A stretch of 64,000 nucleotides of DNA. Source: Lasioglossum baleicum (lineage: Eukaryota > Arthropoda > Insecta > Hymenoptera > Halictidae). Location: assembly GCF_051020765.1 (NCBI RefSeq), contig NW_027469104.1, forward strand, positions 1 to 64,000. Reading direction: 5' to 3'. A model generated the notes under the pieces. The model ran no database searches. It was not told the origin of the DNA and was given only the letters and a program-made list of their open reading frames with translations. This document shows, in pieces, positions 39,101-52,606 of the stretch (its first letter is position 1; each line of letters starts with the position of its first letter). The position numbers were made by a program, and so were the translations under genes.

Positions 39101-39425
39101 GCGTTATGCGTTATGCGTTATGCGTTATGCGTTATGCGTTATGCGTTATGCGTTATGCGTTATGCGTTATGCGTTATGCGTTATGCGTTATGCGTTATGC
39201 GTTATGCGTTATGCGTTATGAGTTATGCGTTATGCGTTATGCGTTATGCGTTATGCGTTAGGCGTTATGCGTTATGCGTTACGCGTTATGTGTTATGCGT
39301 TGTGCTTTACGGGTTATGCGATATGCGTTATGCGTTATGACTTTTTCATTGGACGTTATGCGTTATGCGATATGCGTTATGCGTTATGCGTTATGCGTTA
39401 TGCGTTATGCGTTATGCGTTATGCG
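36115..39425 (+). repeat. Domain 9: 4.1-kb higher-order repeat, copy 2
   Basis: Gamma 36115, beta 36948 and 37396, and the 336-bp module 38488 follow the order of copy 1, with offset falling from 4,137 to 4,109 bp. It has an extra beta at 38117 placed directly before the module. Pure run 38992-39215 is 32 units. Confidence 0.83.
38488..38823 (+). repeat. 336-bp double-alpha/gamma module, copy 2
   Basis: Same as the copy at 34379, including the later last TTATGGG (38642). Displaced exactly 4,109 bp. Preceded by a pure run interrupted by TTGTGCG at 38390. Confidence 0.92.
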
Positions 39426-40888
39426 ATATGCGTTATGCGTTATGCGTTATGCGTTATGCGTTAGGCGTTATGCGTTACGCGTTATGCGTTATGCGTTATG
39501 CGTTATGCGTTATGCGTTATGCGTTATTCGTTATGCGTTACGCGTTATGCGTTATGCGTTATGCGTTATGCGTTATGCGTCATGCGTTATCCGTTATGCG
39601 TTATGCGTTATGCGTTATGCGTTATGCGTTATGCGTTATGCGTTATGCGTTATGCGTTATGCGTTATGCGTTATGCGTTATGCGTTATGCGTTATGCGTT
39701 ATGCGTTATGCGTTATGCGTTATGCGTTATGCGTTATGCGTTATGCGTTACGCGTTATGCGTTATGCGTTATGCGTTATGCGTTAGGCGTTATGCGTTAC
39801 GCGTTATGCGTTACGCGTTATGCGTTATGCGTTATGCGTTATGCGTTATGCGTTATTCGTTATGCGTTATGCGTTATGCGTTATCCGTTATCCGTTATGC
39901 GTTACGCGTTACGCGTTATGCGTTATGCGTTATGCGTTATCCGTTATGCTTTACGCGTTATGCGTTATGCGTTATGCGTTATGCGTCATGCGTTATCCGT
40001 TATGCGTTATGCGTTATGCGTTATGCGTTATGCGTTATGCGTTATGCGTTATGCGTTATGCGTTATGCGTTATGCGTTATGCGTTATGCGTTATGCGTTA
40101 TGCGTTATGCGTTATGCGTTATGCGTTATGCGTTATGCGTTATGCGTTATGCGTTATGCGTTATGCGTTATGCGTTATGCGTTATGCGTTATGCGTTATG
40201 CGTTATCCGTTATCCGTTATGCGTTATGCGTTATGCGTTATGCGTTATGAGTTATGCGTTATGCGTTATGCGTTATGCGTTATGCGTTATGCGTTAGGCG
40301 TTATGCGTTATGCGTTACGCGTTATGTGTTATGCGTTGTGCTTTACGGGTTATGCGATATGCGTTATGCGTTATGACTTTTCCATTGGACGTTATGCGTT
40401 ATGCGATATGCGTTATGCGTTATGCGTTATGCGTTATGCGTTATGCGTTATGCGTTATGCGATATGCGTTATGCGTTATGCGTTATGCGTTATGCGTTAT
40501 GCGTTACGCGTTATGCGTTACGCGTTATGCGTTATGCGTTATGCGTTATGCGTTATGCGTTATGCGTTATGCGTTATTCGTTATGCGTTACGCGTTATGC
40601 GTTATGCGTTATGCGTTATGCGTTATGCGTCATGCGTTATCCGTTATGCGTTACGCGTTATGCGTTATGCGTTATGCGTTATGCGTTATGCGTTATGCGT
40701 TATGCGTTATTCGTTATGCGTTATGCGTTATGCGTTATGCGTTATGCGTTATGCGATGTGCGTTATGCGTTATGCGTTATGCGTTATGCGTTATGCGTTA
40801 TGCATTATGCGTTATGCGTTATCCGTTATGCGTTATGCGTTATGCGATATGCGTTATGCGTTATGCGTTATGCGTTATGCGTTATGCG
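39426..40888 (+). repeat. Domain 10: 1,463-bp tandem repeat, copy 1
   Basis: Bounded by ATATGCG at 39426 and its counterpart at 40889. Landmarks TTAGGCG 39461, beta 40336 and TTATGCA 40798 recur at +1,463. TTAGGCG at 39783 corresponds to TTACGCG at 41253 in copy 2 (local offset 1,470). The beta here has TTTTCCA, not TTTTTCA. Confidence 0.88.
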
Positions 40889-42316
40889 ATATGCGTTATG
40901 CGTTATGCGTTATGCGTTATGCGTTAGGCGTTATGCGTTACGCGTTATGCGTTATGCGTTATGCGTTATGCGTTATGCGTTATGCGTTATTCGTTATGCG
41001 TTACGCGTTATGCGTTATGCGTTATGCGTTATGCGTTATGCGTCATGCGTTATCCGTTATGCGTTATGCGTTATGCGTTATGCGTTATGCGTTATGCGTT
41101 ATGCGTTATGCGTTATGCGTTATGCGTTATGCGTTATGCGTTATGCGTTATGCGTTATGCGTTATGCGTTATGCGTTATGCGTTATGCGTTATGCGTTAT
41201 GCGTTATGCGTTATGCGTTACGCGTTATGCGTTATGCGTTATGCGTTATGCGTTACGCGTTATGCGTTACGCGTTATGCGTTACGCGTTATGCGTTATGC
41301 GTTATGCGTTATGCGTTATGCGTTATTCGTTATGCGTTATGCGTTATGCGTTATCCGTTATCCGTTATGCGTTACGCGTTACGCGTTATGCGTTATGCGT
41401 TATGCGTTATCCGTTATGCTTTACGCGTTATGCGTTATGCGTTATGCGTTATGCGTCATGCGTTATCCGTTATGCGTTATGCGTTATGCGTTATGCGTTA
41501 TGCGTTATGCGTTATGCGTTATGCGTTATGCGTTATGCGTTATGCGTTATGCGTTATGCGTTATGCGTTATGCGTTATGCGTTATGCGTTATGCGTTATG
41601 CGTTATGCGTTATGCGTTATGCGTTATGCGTTATGCGTTATGCGTTATGCGTTATGCGTTATGCGTTATGCGTTATCCGTTATGCGTTATGCGTTATGCG
41701 TTATGCGTTATGAGTTATGCGTTATGCGTTATGCGTTATGCGTTATGCGTTATGCGTTAGGCGTTATGCGTTATGCGTTACGCGTTATGTGTTATGCGTT
41801 GTGCTTTACGGGTTATGCGATATGCGTTATGCGTTATGACTTTTCCATTGGACGTTATGCGTTATGCGATATGCGTTATGCGTTATGCGTTATGCGTTAT
41901 GCGTTATGCGTTATGCGTTATGCGATATGCGTTATGCGTTATGCGTTATGCGTTATGCGTTATGCGTTACGCGTTATGCGTTACGCGTTATGCGTTATGC
42001 GTTATGCGTTATGCGTTATGCGTTATGCGTTATGCGTTATTCGTTATGCGTTACGCGTTATGCGTTATGCGTTATGCGTTATGCGTTATGCGTCATGCGT
42101 TATCCGTTATGCGTTACGCGTTATGCGTTATGCGTTATGCGTTATGCGTTATGCGTTATGCGTTATGCGTTATTCGTTATGCGTTATGCGTTATGCGTTA
42201 TGCGTTATGCGTTATGCGATGTGCGTTATGCGTTATGCGTTATGCGTTATGCGTTATGCGTTATGCATTATGCGTTATGCGTTATCCGTTATGCGTTATG
42301 CGTTATGCGATATGCG
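40889..42316 (+). repeat. Domain 10: 1,463-bp tandem repeat, copy 2
   Basis: Matches copy 1 through ATATGCG at 42310. The next unit is TCATGCG here but TTATGCG in copy 1 (after 40853), which marks the end of the duplicated segment. Beta at 41799, also of the TTTTCCA type. Confidence 0.88.
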
Positions 42317-42568
42317 TCATGCGTTAAGCGTTATGCGTTATGCATTATGCGTTATCCGTTATGCGTTATGCGTTATGCGTAATGCGTTATGCGTTATGCG
42401 TTACGCGTAATGCGTTATGCGTTATGCGTTATGCGTTATGCGTTATGCGTTATGCGTTATGCGTTATGCGTTATGCGTTATGCGTTATGCGTTATGGGTT
42501 ATGCGTTATGCGTTATGCGTTATGCGTTATGCGTTATGCGTTATGCGTTATGCGTTATGCGAAGTGCG

Positions 42569-43016
42569 TTATGCGTTATGCGTTATGCGTTATGCGTTAT
42601 GCGTTATGCGTTATGCGTTATGCGTTATGCGTTATGCGTTATGCGTTATGCGTTATGCGTTATGCGTTATGCGTTATGCGTTATGCGTTATGCGTTATGC
42701 GTTATGCGTTATGCGTTATGCGTTATGCGTTATGCGTTATGCGTTATGCGTTATGCGTTATGCGTTATGCGTTATGCGTTATGCGTTATGCGTTATGCGT
42801 TATGCGTTATGCGTTATGCGTTATGCGTTATGCGTTATGCGTTATGCGTTATGCGTTATGCGTTATGCGTTATGCGTTATGCGTTATGCGTTATGCGTTA
42901 TGCGTTATGCGTTATGCGTTATGCGTTATGCGTTATGCGTTATGCGTTATGCGTTATGCGTTATGCGTTATGCGTTATGCGTTATGCGTTATGCGTTATG
43001 CGTTATGCGTTATGCG
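42569..43016 (+). repeat. Pure run, 64 units
   Basis: 448 bp between AAGTGCG and the module at 43017. Counterparts: 46811-47258 (64 units) and 51655-51829 (25 units). Confidence 0.95.
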
Positions 43017-43352
43017 TTAAGCATTATGACTTTTTCATTGAGCGTTATGCGTTATGACTTTTCCATTGAGCGTTATGCGTTATTCGTTATGGGTTATGCG
43101 TTATGCGTTATGCGTTATGACTTTTCCATTGAGCGTTATGCGTTATTCGTTATGGGTTATGCGTTATGGGTTATGCGTTATGCGTTATGCGTTATGCGTT
43201 ATGCATTATGCGTTATGCGTTATCCGTTATGCGTTATGCGTTATGCGTTATGCGATATGCGTCATGCGTTAAGCGTTATGCGTTATGCATTATGCGTTAT
43301 CCGTTATGCGTTATGCGTTATGCGTAATGCGTTATGAGTAATGTGTCATGCG
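43017..43352 (+). repeat. 336-bp double-alpha/gamma module, copy 3
   Basis: Alpha-to-gamma distance 308 bp; last TTATGGG at 43164. First of two modules in copy 1 of the 4.2-5.0-kb repeat. Preceded by a 64-unit pure run. Confidence 0.92.
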
Positions 43353-43793
43353 TTATGCGTTATGCGTTATGCGTTATGCGTTATGCGTTACGCCTTATGC
43401 GTTACGCGTTATGCGTTATGCGTTATGCGTTATGCGTTATTCGTTATGCGTTATGCGTTATGCGTTATGCGTTATGCGTTATGCGTTATGCGTTATGCGT
43501 TATGCGATATGCGTTATGCGTCATGCGTTATCCGTTATGCGTTATGCGTTATGCGTTATGCGTTATGCGTTATGCGTTATGCGTTATGCGTTATGCGTTA
43601 TGCGTTATGCGTTATGCGTTATGCGTTATGCGTTATGCGTTATGCGTTATGCGTTATGCGATATGCGTTATGCGTTATGCGTTATGCGTTAGGCGTTATG
43701 CGTTACGCGTTATGCGTTATGCGTTATGCGTTATGCGTTATTCGTTATGCGTTACGCGTTATGCGTTATGCGTTATGCGTCATGCGTTATCCG

Positions 43794-44437
43794 TTATGCG
43801 TTATGCGTTATGCGTTATGCGTTATGCGTTATGCGTTATGCGTTATGCGTTATGCGTTATGCGTTATGCGTTATGCGTTATGCGTTATGCGTTATGCGTT
43901 ATGCGTTATGCGTTATGCGTTATGCGTTATGCGTTATGCGTTATGCGTTATGCGTTATGCGTTATGCGTTATGCGTTATGCGTTATGCGTTATGCGTTAT
44001 GCGTTATGCGTTATGCGTTATGCGTTATGCGTTATGCGTTATGCGTTATGCGTTATGCGTTATGCGTTATGCGTTATGCGTTATGCGTTATGCGTTATGC
44101 GTTATGCGTTATGCGTTATGCGTTATGCGTTATGCGTTATGCGTTATGCGTTATGCGTTATGCGTTATGCGTTATGCGTTATGCGTTATGCGTTATGCGT
44201 TATGCGTTATGCGTTATGCGTTATGCGTTATGCGTTATGCGTTATGCGTTATGCGTTATGCGTTATGCGTTATGCGTTATGCGTTATGCGTTATGCGTTA
44301 TGCGTTATGCGTTATGCGTTATGCGTTATGCGTTATGCGTTATGCGTTATGCGTTATGCGTTATGCGTTATGCGTTATGCGTTATGCGTTATGCGTTATG
44401 CGTTATGCGTTATGCGTTATGCGTTATGCGTTATGCG
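43794..44437 (+). repeat. Pure run, 92 units
   Basis: 644 bp of uninterrupted TTATGCG between TTATCCG and the module at 44438. Its counterparts in the sister copies are 93 units (48036-48686) and 84 units (52607-53194). Confidence 0.95.
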
Positions 44438-44773
44438 TTAAGCATTATGACTTTTTCATTGAGCGTTATGCGTTATGACTTTTCCATTGAGCGTTATGCG
44501 TTATTCGTTATGGGTTATGCGTTATGCGTTATGCGTTATGACTTTTCCATTGAGCGTTATGCGTTATTCGTTATGGGTTATGCGTTATGGGTTATGCGTT
44601 ATGCGTTATGCGTTATGCGTTATGCATTATGCGTTATGCGTTATCCGTTATGCGTTATGCGTTATGCGTTATGCGATATGCGTCATGCGTTAAGCGTTAT
44701 GCGTTATGCATTATGCGTTATCCGTTATGCGTTATGCGTTATGCGTAATGCGTTATGAGTAATGTGTCATGCG
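44438..44773 (+). repeat. 336-bp double-alpha/gamma module, copy 4
   Basis: Second module of copy 1 of the 4.2-5.0-kb repeat. Preceded by a 92-unit pure run; gamma at 44746. Confidence 0.92.
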
Positions 44774-46810
44774 TTATGCGTTATGCGTTATGCGTTATGC
44801 GTTATGCGTTACGCGTTATGCGTTACGCGTTATGCGTTATGCGTTATGCGTTATGCGTTATTCGTTATGCGTTATGCGTTATGCGTTATGCGTTATGCGT
44901 TATGCGATATGCGTTATGCGTCATGCGTTATCCGTTATGCGTTATGCGTTATGCGTTATGCGTTATGCGTTATGCGTTATGCGTTATGCGTTATGCGTTA
45001 TGCGTTATGCGTTATGCGTTATGCGTTATGCGTTATGCGTTATGCGTTATGCGTTATGCGTTATGCGTTATGCGATATGCGTTATGCGTTATGCGTTATG
45101 CGTTATGCGTTAGGCGTTATGCGTTACGCGTTATGCGTTATGCGTTATGCGTTATGCGTTATGCGTTATGCGAAGTGCGTTATGCGTTATGCGTTATGCG
45201 TTATGCGTTATGCGTTATGCGTTATGCGTTATGCGTTATGCGTTATGCGTTATGCGTTATGCGTTATGCGTTAGGCGTTATGCGTTATGCGTTATGCGTC
45301 ATGCGTTATGCGGTATGCGTTACGCGTTACGCGTTATGCGTTATGCGTTATGCGTTATGCGTTATGCGTTATGCGTTATCCGTTATGCGTTATGCGTTAT
45401 GCATTATGCGTTATCCGTTATGCGTTATGCGTTATGCGTTATGCATTATGCGTTATGCGTTATGCGTTATGCGTTATGTGTTATGCGTTGTGCTTTACGG
45501 GTTATGCGATATGCGTTATGCGTTATGACTTTTTCATTGGACGTTATGCGTTATGCGATATGCGTTATGCGTTATGCGTTATGCGTTATGCGTTATGAGT
45601 AATGTGTCATGCGTTATGCGTTATGGACTATGCTTTATGCGTTATGCGTTATGGGTTATCCGTTATGCGTCATGCGTTATCCGTTATGCGTTATGCGTTA
45701 TGCGTTATGCGTTATCCGTTATGCGTTATGCGTTATGCGTTATGCGTTATGCGTTATGAGTTATGCGTTATGCGTTATGCGTTATGCGTTATGCGTTATG
45801 CGTTAGGCGTTATGCGTTATGCGTTACGCGTTATGTGTTATGCGTTGTGCTTTACGGGTTATGCGATATGCGTTATGCGTTATGACTTTTCCATTGGACG
45901 TTATGCGTTATGCGATATGCGTTATGCGTTATGCGTTATGCGTTATGCGTTATGCGTTATGCGTTATGCGTTATGCGATATGCGTTATGCGTTATGCGTT
46001 ATGCGTTATGCGTTATGCGTTACGCGTTATGCGTTACGCGTTATGCGTTATGCGTTATGCGTTATGCGTTATGCGTTATGCGTTATGCGTTATTCGTTAT
46101 GCGTTACGCGTTATGCGTTATGCGTTATGCGTTATGCGTTATGCGTCATGCGTTATCCGTTATGCGTTACGCGTTATGCGTTATGCGTTATGCGTTATGC
46201 GTTATGCGTTATGCGTTATGCGTTATTCGTTATGCGTTATGCGTTATGCGTTATGCGTTATGCGATGTGCGTTATGCGTTATGCGTTATGCGTTATGCGT
46301 TATGCGTTATGCATTATGCGTTATGCGTTATCCGTTATGCGTTATGCGTTATGCGTTATGCGATATGCGTCATGCGTTAAGCGTTATGCGTTATGCATTA
46401 TGCGTTATCCGTTATGCGTTATGCGTTATGCGTAATGCGTTATGCGTTATGCGTTACGCGTAATGCGTTATGCGTTATGCGTTATGCGTTATGCGTTATG
46501 CGTTATGCGTTATGCGTTATGCGTTATGCGTTATGCGTTATGCGTTATGGGTTATGCGTTATGCGTTATGCGTTATGCGTTATGCGTTATGCGTTATGCG
46601 TTATGCGTTATGCGAAGTGCGTTATGCGTTATGCGTTATGCGTTATGCGTTATGCGTTATGCGTTATGCGTTATGCGTTATGCGTTATGCGTTATGCGTT
46701 ATGCGTTATGCGTTATGCGTTATGCGTTATGCGTTATGGGTTATGCGTTATGCGTTATGCGTTATGCGTTATGCGTTATGCGTTATGCGTTATGCGTTAT
46801 GCGAAGTGCG

Positions 46811-47258
46811 TTATGCGTTATGCGTTATGCGTTATGCGTTATGCGTTATGCGTTATGCGTTATGCGTTATGCGTTATGCGTTATGCGTTATGCGTTATGC
46901 GTTATGCGTTATGCGTTATGCGTTATGCGTTATGCGTTATGCGTTATGCGTTATGCGTTATGCGTTATGCGTTATGCGTTATGCGTTATGCGTTATGCGT
47001 TATGCGTTATGCGTTATGCGTTATGCGTTATGCGTTATGCGTTATGCGTTATGCGTTATGCGTTATGCGTTATGCGTTATGCGTTATGCGTTATGCGTTA
47101 TGCGTTATGCGTTATGCGTTATGCGTTATGCGTTATGCGTTATGCGTTATGCGTTATGCGTTATGCGTTATGCGTTATGCGTTATGCGTTATGCGTTATG
47201 CGTTATGCGTTATGCGTTATGCGTTATGCGTTATGCGTTATGCGTTATGCGTTATGCG
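46811..47258 (+). repeat. Pure run, 64 units
   Basis: Exactly the length of its counterpart at 42569, bounded by AAGTGCG and TTAAGCA in the same way. Confidence 0.95.
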
Positions 47259-47594
47259 TTAAGCATTATGACTTTTTCATTGAGCGTTATGCGTTATGAC
47301 TTTTCCATTGAGCGTTATGCGTTATTCGTTATGGGTTATGCGTTATGCGTTATGCGTTATGACTTTTCCATTGAGCGTTATGCGTTATTCGTTATGGGTT
47401 ATGCGTTATGGGTTATGCGTTATGCGTTATGCGTTATGCGTTATGCATTATGCGTTATGCGTTATCCGTTATGCGTTATGCGTTATGCGTTATGCGATAT
47501 GCGTCATGCGTTAAGCGTTATGCGTTATGCATTATGCGTTATCCGTTATGCGTTATGCGTTATGCGTAATGCGTTATGAGTAATGTGTCATGCG
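47259..47594 (+). repeat. 336-bp double-alpha/gamma module, copy 5
   Basis: First module of copy 2 of the large repeat, 4,242 bp after the module at 43017. Preceded by a 64-unit pure run of the same length as its counterpart. Confidence 0.92.
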
Positions 47595-48035
47595 TTATGC
47601 GTTATGCGTTATGCGTTATGCGTTATGCGTTACGCCTTATGCGTTACGCGTTATGCGTTATGCGTTATGCGTTATGCGTTATTCGTTATGCGTTATGCGT
47701 TATGCGTTATGCGTTATGCGTTATGCGTTATGCGTTATGCGTTATGCGATATGCGTTATGCGTCATGCGTTATCCGTTATGCGTTATGCGTTATGCGTTA
47801 TGCGTTATGCGTTATGCGTTATGCGTTATGCGTTATGCGTTATGCGTTATGCGTTATGCGTTATGCGTTATGCGTTATGCGTTATGCGTTATGCGTTATG
47901 CGATATGCGTTATGCGTTATGCGTTATGCGTTAGGCGTTATGCGTTACGCGTTATGCGTTATGCGTTATGCGTTATGCGTTATTCGTTATGCGTTACGCG
48001 TTATGCGTTATGCGTTATGCGTCATGCGTTATCCG

Positions 48036-48686
48036 TTATGCGTTATGCGTTATGCGTTATGCGTTATGCGTTATGCGTTATGCGTTATGCGTTATGCGTT
48101 ATGCGTTATGCGTTATGCGTTATGCGTTATGCGTTATGCGTTATGCGTTATGCGTTATGCGTTATGCGTTATGCGTTATGCGTTATGCGTTATGCGTTAT
48201 GCGTTATGCGTTATGCGTTATGCGTTATGCGTTATGCGTTATGCGTTATGCGTTATGCGTTATGCGTTATGCGTTATGCGTTATGCGTTATGCGTTATGC
48301 GTTATGCGTTATGCGTTATGCGTTATGCGTTATGCGTTATGCGTTATGCGTTATGCGTTATGCGTTATGCGTTATGCGTTATGCGTTATGCGTTATGCGT
48401 TATGCGTTATGCGTTATGCGTTATGCGTTATGCGTTATGCGTTATGCGTTATGCGTTATGCGTTATGCGTTATGCGTTATGCGTTATGCGTTATGCGTTA
48501 TGCGTTATGCGTTATGCGTTATGCGTTATGCGTTATGCGTTATGCGTTATGCGTTATGCGTTATGCGTTATGCGTTATGCGTTATGCGTTATGCGTTATG
48601 CGTTATGCGTTATGCGTTATGCGTTATGCGTTATGCGTTATGCGTTATGCGTTATGCGTTATGCGTTATGCGTTATGCGTTATGCG
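48036..48686 (+). repeat. Pure run, 93 units (longest noted)
   Basis: 651 bp of uninterrupted TTATGCG, one unit longer than its counterpart at 43794. Confidence 0.95.
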
Positions 48687-49022
48687 TTAAGCATTATGAC
48701 TTTTTCATTGAGCGTTATGCGTTATGACTTTTCCATTGAGCGTTATGCGTTATTCGTTATGGGTTATGCGTTATGCGTTATGCGTTATGACTTTTCCATT
48801 GAGCGTTATGCGTTATTCGTTATGGGTTATGCGTTATGGGTTATGCGTTATGCGTTATGCGTTATGCGTTATGCATTATGCGTTATGCGTTATCCGTTAT
48901 GCGTTATGCGTTATGCGTTATGCGATATGCGTCATGCGTTAAGCGTTATGCGTTATGCATTATGCGTTATCCGTTATGCGTTATGCGTTATGCGTAATGC
49001 GTTATGAGTAATGTGTCATGCG
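48687..49022 (+). repeat. 336-bp double-alpha/gamma module, copy 6
   Basis: Second module of copy 2, 4,249 bp after the module at 44438. The extra 7 bp of offset is accounted for by a 93-unit instead of 92-unit pure run upstream. Confidence 0.92.
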
Positions 49023-51654
49023 TTATGCGTTATGCGTTATGCGTTATGCGTTATGCGTTACGCGTTATGCGTTACGCGTTATGCGTTATGCGTTATGCGT
49101 TATGCGTTATTCGTTATGCGTTATGCGTTATGCGTTATGCGTTATGCGTTATGCGATATGCGTTATGCGTCATGCGTTATCCGTTATGCGTTATGCGTTA
49201 TGCGTTATGCGTTATGCGTTATGCGTTATGCGTTATGCGTTATGCGTTATGCGTTATGCGTTATGCGTTATGCGTTATGCGTTATGCGTTATGCGTTATG
49301 CGTTATGCGTTATGCGTTATGCGATATGCGTTATGCGTTATGCGTTATGCGTTATGCGTTAGGCGTTATGCGTTACGCGTTATGCGTTATGCGTTATGCG
49401 TTATGCGTTATTCGTTATGCGTTACGCGTTATGCGTTATGCGTTATGCGTTATGCGTTATGCGTCATGCGTTATCCGTTATGCGTTATGCGTTATGCGTT
49501 ATGCGTTATGCGTTATGCGTTATGCGTTATGCGTTATGCGTTATGCGTTATGCGTTATGCGTTATGCGTTATGCGTTATGCGTTATGCGTTATGCGTTAT
49601 GCGTTATGCGTTATGCGTTATGCGTTATGCGTTATGCGTTATGCTTTATGCGTTATGCGTTATGCGTTATGCGTTATGCGTTATGCGTTATGCGTTATGC
49701 GTTATGCGTTATGCGTTATGCGTTATGCGTTATGCGTTATGCGTTACGCGTTATGCGTTACGCGTTATGCGTTATGCGTTATGCGTTATGCGTTATGCGT
49801 TATGCGTTATCCGTTATCCGTTATGCGTTACGCGTTATGCGTTATGCGTTATGCGTTATCCGTTATGCGTTACGCGTTATGCGTTATGCGTTATGCGATA
49901 TGCGTTATGCGTTATGCGTTATGCGTTATGCGTTATGCGTTACGCGTTATGCGTTATGCGTTATGCGTTATGCGAAGTGCGTTATGCGTTATGCGTTATG
50001 CGTTATGCGTTATGCGTTATGCGTTATTCGTTATGCGTTATGCGTTATGCGTTATGCGTTATGCGTTATGCGTTATGCGTTATGCGTTATGCGTTATGCG
50101 TTATGCGTTATGCGTTATGCGTTATGCGATATGCGTTAAGCGTTATGCGTTATGCGTTATGCGTTATGCGTTATGCGTTATGCGTTATGCGTTATGCGTT
50201 ATGCGAAGTGCGTTATGCGTTATGCGTTATGCGTTATGCGTTATGCGTTATGCGTTATGCGTTATGCGTTATGCGTTATGCGTTATGCGTTATGCGTTAT
50301 GCGTTAGGCGTTATGCGTTATGCGTTATGCGTCATGCGTTATGCGGTATGCGTTACGCGTTACGCGTTATGCGTTATGCGTTATGCGTTATGCGTTATGC
50401 GTTATGCGTTATCCGTTATGCGTTATGCGTTATGCATTATGCGTTATCCGTTATGCGTTATGCGTTATGCGTTATGCATTATGCGTTATGCGTTATGCGT
50501 TATGCGTTATGTGTTATGCGTTGTGCTTTACGGGTTATGCGATATGCGTTATGCGTTATGACTTTTTCATTGGACGTTATGCGTTATGCGATATGCGTTA
50601 TGCGTTATGCGTTATGCGTTATGCGTTATGAGTAATGTGTCATGCGTTATGCGTTATGGACTATGCTTTATGCGTTATGCGTTATGGGTTATCCGTTATG
50701 CGTCATGCGTTATCCGTTATGCGTTATGCGTTATGCGTTATGCGTTATCCGTTATGCGTTATGCGTTATGCGTTATGCGTTATGCGTTATGAGTTATGCG
50801 TTATGCGTTATGCGTTATGCGTTATGCGTTATGCGTTAGGCGTTATGCGTTATGCGTTACGCGTTATGTGTTATGCGTTGTGCTTTACGGGTTATGCGAT
50901 ATGCGTTATGCGTTATGACTTTTCCATTGGACGTTATGCGTTATGCGATATGCGTTATGCGTTATGCGTTATGCGTTATGCGTTATGCGTTATGCGTTAT
51001 GCGTTATGCGATATGCGTTATGCGTTATGCGTTATGCGTTATGCGTTATGCGTTACGCGTTATGCGTTACGCGTTATGCGTTATGCGTTATGCGTTATGC
51101 GTTATGCGTTATGCGTTATGCGTTATTCGTTATGCGTTACGCGTTATGCGTTATGCGTTATGCGTTATGCGTTATGCGTCATGCGTTATCCGTTATGCGT
51201 TACGCGTTATGCGTTATGCGTTATGCGTTATGCGTTATGCGTTATGCGTTATGCGTTATTCGTTATGCGTTATGCGTTATGCGTTATGCGTTATGCGATG
51301 TGCGTTATGCGTTATGCGTTATGCGTTATGCGTTATGCGTTATGCATTATGCGTTATGCGTTATCCGTTATGCGTTATGCGTTATGCGTTATGCGATATG
51401 CGTCATGCGTTAAGCGTTATGCGTTATGCATTATGCGTTATCCGTTATGCGTTATGCGTTATGCGTAATGCGTTATGCGTTATGCGTTACGCGTAATGCG
51501 TTATGCGTTATGCGTTATGCGTTATGCGTTATGCGTTATGCGTTATGCGTTATGCGTTATGCGTTATGCGTTATGCGTTATGGGTTATGCGTTATGCGTT
51601 ATGCGTTATGCGTTATGCGTTATGCGTTATGCGTTATGCGTTATGCGAAGTGCG

Positions 51655-51829
51655 TTATGCGTTATGCGTTATGCGTTATGCGTTATGCGTTATGCGTTAT
51701 GCGTTATGCGTTATGCGTTATGCGTTATGCGTTATGCGTTATGCGTTATGCGTTATGCGTTATGCGTTATGCGTTATGCGTTATGCGTTATGCGTTATGC
51801 GTTATGCGTTATGCGTTATGCGTTATGCG
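51655..51829 (+). repeat. Pure run, 25 units
   Basis: Contracted counterpart of the two 64-unit runs, with the same bounding variants. Confidence 0.95.
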
Positions 51830-52165
51830 TTAAGCATTATGACTTTTTCATTGAGCGTTATGCGTTATGACTTTTCCATTGAGCGTTATGCGTTATTCGT
51901 TATGGGTTATGCGTTATGCGTTATGCGTTATGACTTTTCCATTGAGCGTTATGCGTTATTCGTTATGGGTTATGCGTTATGGGTTATGCGTTATGCGTTA
52001 TGCGTTATGCGTTATGCATTATGCGTTATGCGTTATCCGTTATGCGTTATGCGTTATGCGTTATGCGATATGCGTCATGCGTTAAGCGTTATGCGTTATG
52101 CATTATGCGTTATCCGTTATGCGTTATGCGTTATGCGTAATGCGTTATGAGTAATGTGTCATGCG
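51830..52165 (+). repeat. 336-bp double-alpha/gamma module, copy 7
   Basis: First module of copy 3, 4,571 bp after the module at 47259. Its upstream pure run is only 25 units, against 64 in the other two copies. Confidence 0.92.
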
Positions 52166-52606
52166 TTATGCGTTATGCGTTATGCGTTATGCGTTATGCG
52201 TTACGCGTTATGCGTTACGCGTTATGCGTTATGCGTTATGCGTTATGCGTTATTCGTTATGCGTTATGCGTTATGCGTTATGCGTTATGCGTTATGCGTT
52301 ATGCGTTATGCGTTATGCGATATGCGTTATGCGTCATGCGTTATCCGTTATGCGTTATGCGTTATGCGTTATGCGTTATGCGTTATGCGTTATGCGTTAT
52401 GCGTTATGCGTTATGCGTTATGCGTTATGCGTTATGCGTTATGCGTTATGCGTTATGCGTTATGCGTTATGCGATATGCGTTATGCGTTATGCGTTATGC
52501 GTTAGGCGTTATGCGTTACGCGTTATGCGTTATGCGTTATGCGTTATGCGTTATTCGTTATGCGTTACGCGTTATGCGTTATGCGTTATGCGTCATGCGT
52601 TATCCG

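Larger units (their letters stand above)
43017..47258 (+). repeat. Domain 11: 4.2-5.0-kb higher-order repeat, copy 1
   Basis: Order: 336-bp modules at 43017 and 44438, GTATGCG at 45313, beta 45488, truncated gamma 45593, TTATGGA-CTATGCT at 45621, beta 45845, TAATGCG/TTACGCG linker near 46432, then TTATGGG and AAGTGCG and a 64-unit pure run. A 189-bp local duplication repeats the TTATGGG-to-AAGTGCG part (46545-46621 and 46734-46810). Confidence 0.9.
47259..51829 (+). repeat. Domain 11: 4.2-5.0-kb higher-order repeat, copy 2
   Basis: Modules at 47259 and 48687, GTATGCG 50346, beta 50521, TTATGGA-CTATGCT 50654, beta 50878. It holds about 540 bp between the second module and GTATGCG that is missing from copy 1; that extra stretch includes paired TTATCCG units and AAGTGCG. 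TTACGCC at 47630 is shared with copy 1 (43388) but not with copy 3. Confidence 0.9.
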
